From assembly GCA_958510825.1 (NCBI GenBank), contig OY294044.1, positions 103,578,893 through 103,642,892 on the forward strand: DNA of 64,000 bases, in the 5' to 3' direction. Positions 63,441 to 64,000 of the stretch are shown here, piece after piece. Origin of the DNA: Brachypterus glaber (Eukaryota; Arthropoda; Insecta; Coleoptera; Kateretidae). The first letter of the stretch is position 1. Every line of letters begins with the position of its first letter. Below the pieces are notes generated by a model that saw nothing but the letters and a program-made list of their open reading frames with translations, made no database searches and was not told the DNA's origin. Made by a program: the position numbers and the translations under genes.

Positions 63441-64000
63441 GTTGTAGAAACTGAAGCTATTCATGTGTAGTATGTGGTTTAAATTTTATAAGAATCGGGC
63501 CAGTGGTTCCGGAGAAATCACCGCCTCCGAACGAAAAAACGTTGTTTTGAGAAAAACGCGTTTAAAGTTTTTTTTTAATGAAAAATCATGAAAATGTCTA
63601 CATACACTTTTGAGAAAACGCATTTTAAGTTTTTTTTTTAATGAAAAATTATAAAAAAGTCTACATATACTTTTGAAAAATGTAAAAGAAAACGATCGAT
63701 TTTTTGAAAATTATCATTCAGAATGATCCCTTAAACGGTTTCATTAAAAAATAATTGGGATTATTTTTGGTAGAACCTGCCCCGTATTGGCACCGTAACG
63801 GCCCCGTAATAGCACTGTAACGAACCCGTTAATGGTACCTACACGACATATCGTAACGATTATACAGTCCAGTTACTGGTATTTTTTAGCCATTAATTTT
63901 CCAACAAGAACGGTAATGGGCCAGGGATCTGTTAGTTTAGGGCTAACTATTCGGTAAAATTGGAAGGTTTGGGATTATGTACCATAAATGGCGGAAATTA
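63441..64000. repeat. AT-rich end with a short tandem repeat
   Basis: 63545-63680 holds two units of about 70 bp (TTTGAGAAAACGCxTTTxAAG, AATGAAAAATxATxAAAAxGTCTACATA). 63775-63850 has repeated CCCCGTAAxxxxACxGTAACG-like words. The rest is unassigned. Confidence 0.5.

Overview
The window reads as AT-rich intergenic DNA from an animal nuclear genome, most likely an insect. The evidence is the mix of mobile families: several apurinic-endonuclease-type non-LTR retrotransposons (LINEs) of Jockey/CR1 style, one LINE with an RNase H domain, Penelope-like, BEL/Pao, piggyBac, mariner, pogo, hAT-like and PIF/Harbinger-like DNA elements, plus two tRNA-derived SINE families. There are no operons, ribosome binding sites or prokaryotic genes. 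I see no intact host gene; every recognisable protein segment belongs to a mobile element. The insect assignment is inference and the order cannot be fixed from this sequence.

Layout. 0-6 kb: a LINE split by another LINE, a SINE, a PIF/Harbinger-like MITE, then a DNA element split by a third LINE. 6-12 kb: MITEs, long palindromes, short tandem arrays, a pogo-like element with a helix-turn-helix remnant, and a SINE inserted in a SINE. 12.6-16 kb: a second SINE family with a 12-bp target duplication, and a dispersed foldback repeat (FB-C) split by an RNase H LINE with a 13-bp duplication. 17-22 kb: a TA-flanked palindromic element, a foldback, a gutted piggyBac inside large inverted arms, and a mariner cut off after its first catalytic Asp. 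23-26.6 kb: a small recombinase-like fragment, tandem arrays and low-complexity DNA. 26.7-28.3 kb: FB-C again, split by a Jockey-type LINE with an 11-bp duplication. 28.6-31.2 kb: a tandem duplication, one copy with a MITE and 8-bp duplication, and a palindrome. 31.9-39.3 kb: several TA-flanked long palindromes, a SINE, and an uninterrupted FB-C copy.

39.3-44.2 kb: a hAT-like element with a zinc-finger exon and near-identical 8-bp flanks, carrying a nested TA-flanked element; part of it and about 0.8 kb of flank are repeated downstream, where the nested element is absent. 44.6-46.1 kb: two Penelope-like fragments in opposite orientation with a hammerhead-like motif, one fused in frame to a LINE reverse-transcriptase tail. 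46.9-54.1 kb: three more LINEs, one with a MITE in its 3' UTR. 54-64 kb: AT-rich DNA, tandem arrays, a SINE with a 14-bp duplication, a BEL/Pao remnant and further palindromes.

The genes here do not cooperate in a pathway. The window is a layered record of insertions. Related copies within it supply empty sites for several of them, so insertion boundaries can be fixed without an outside reference.
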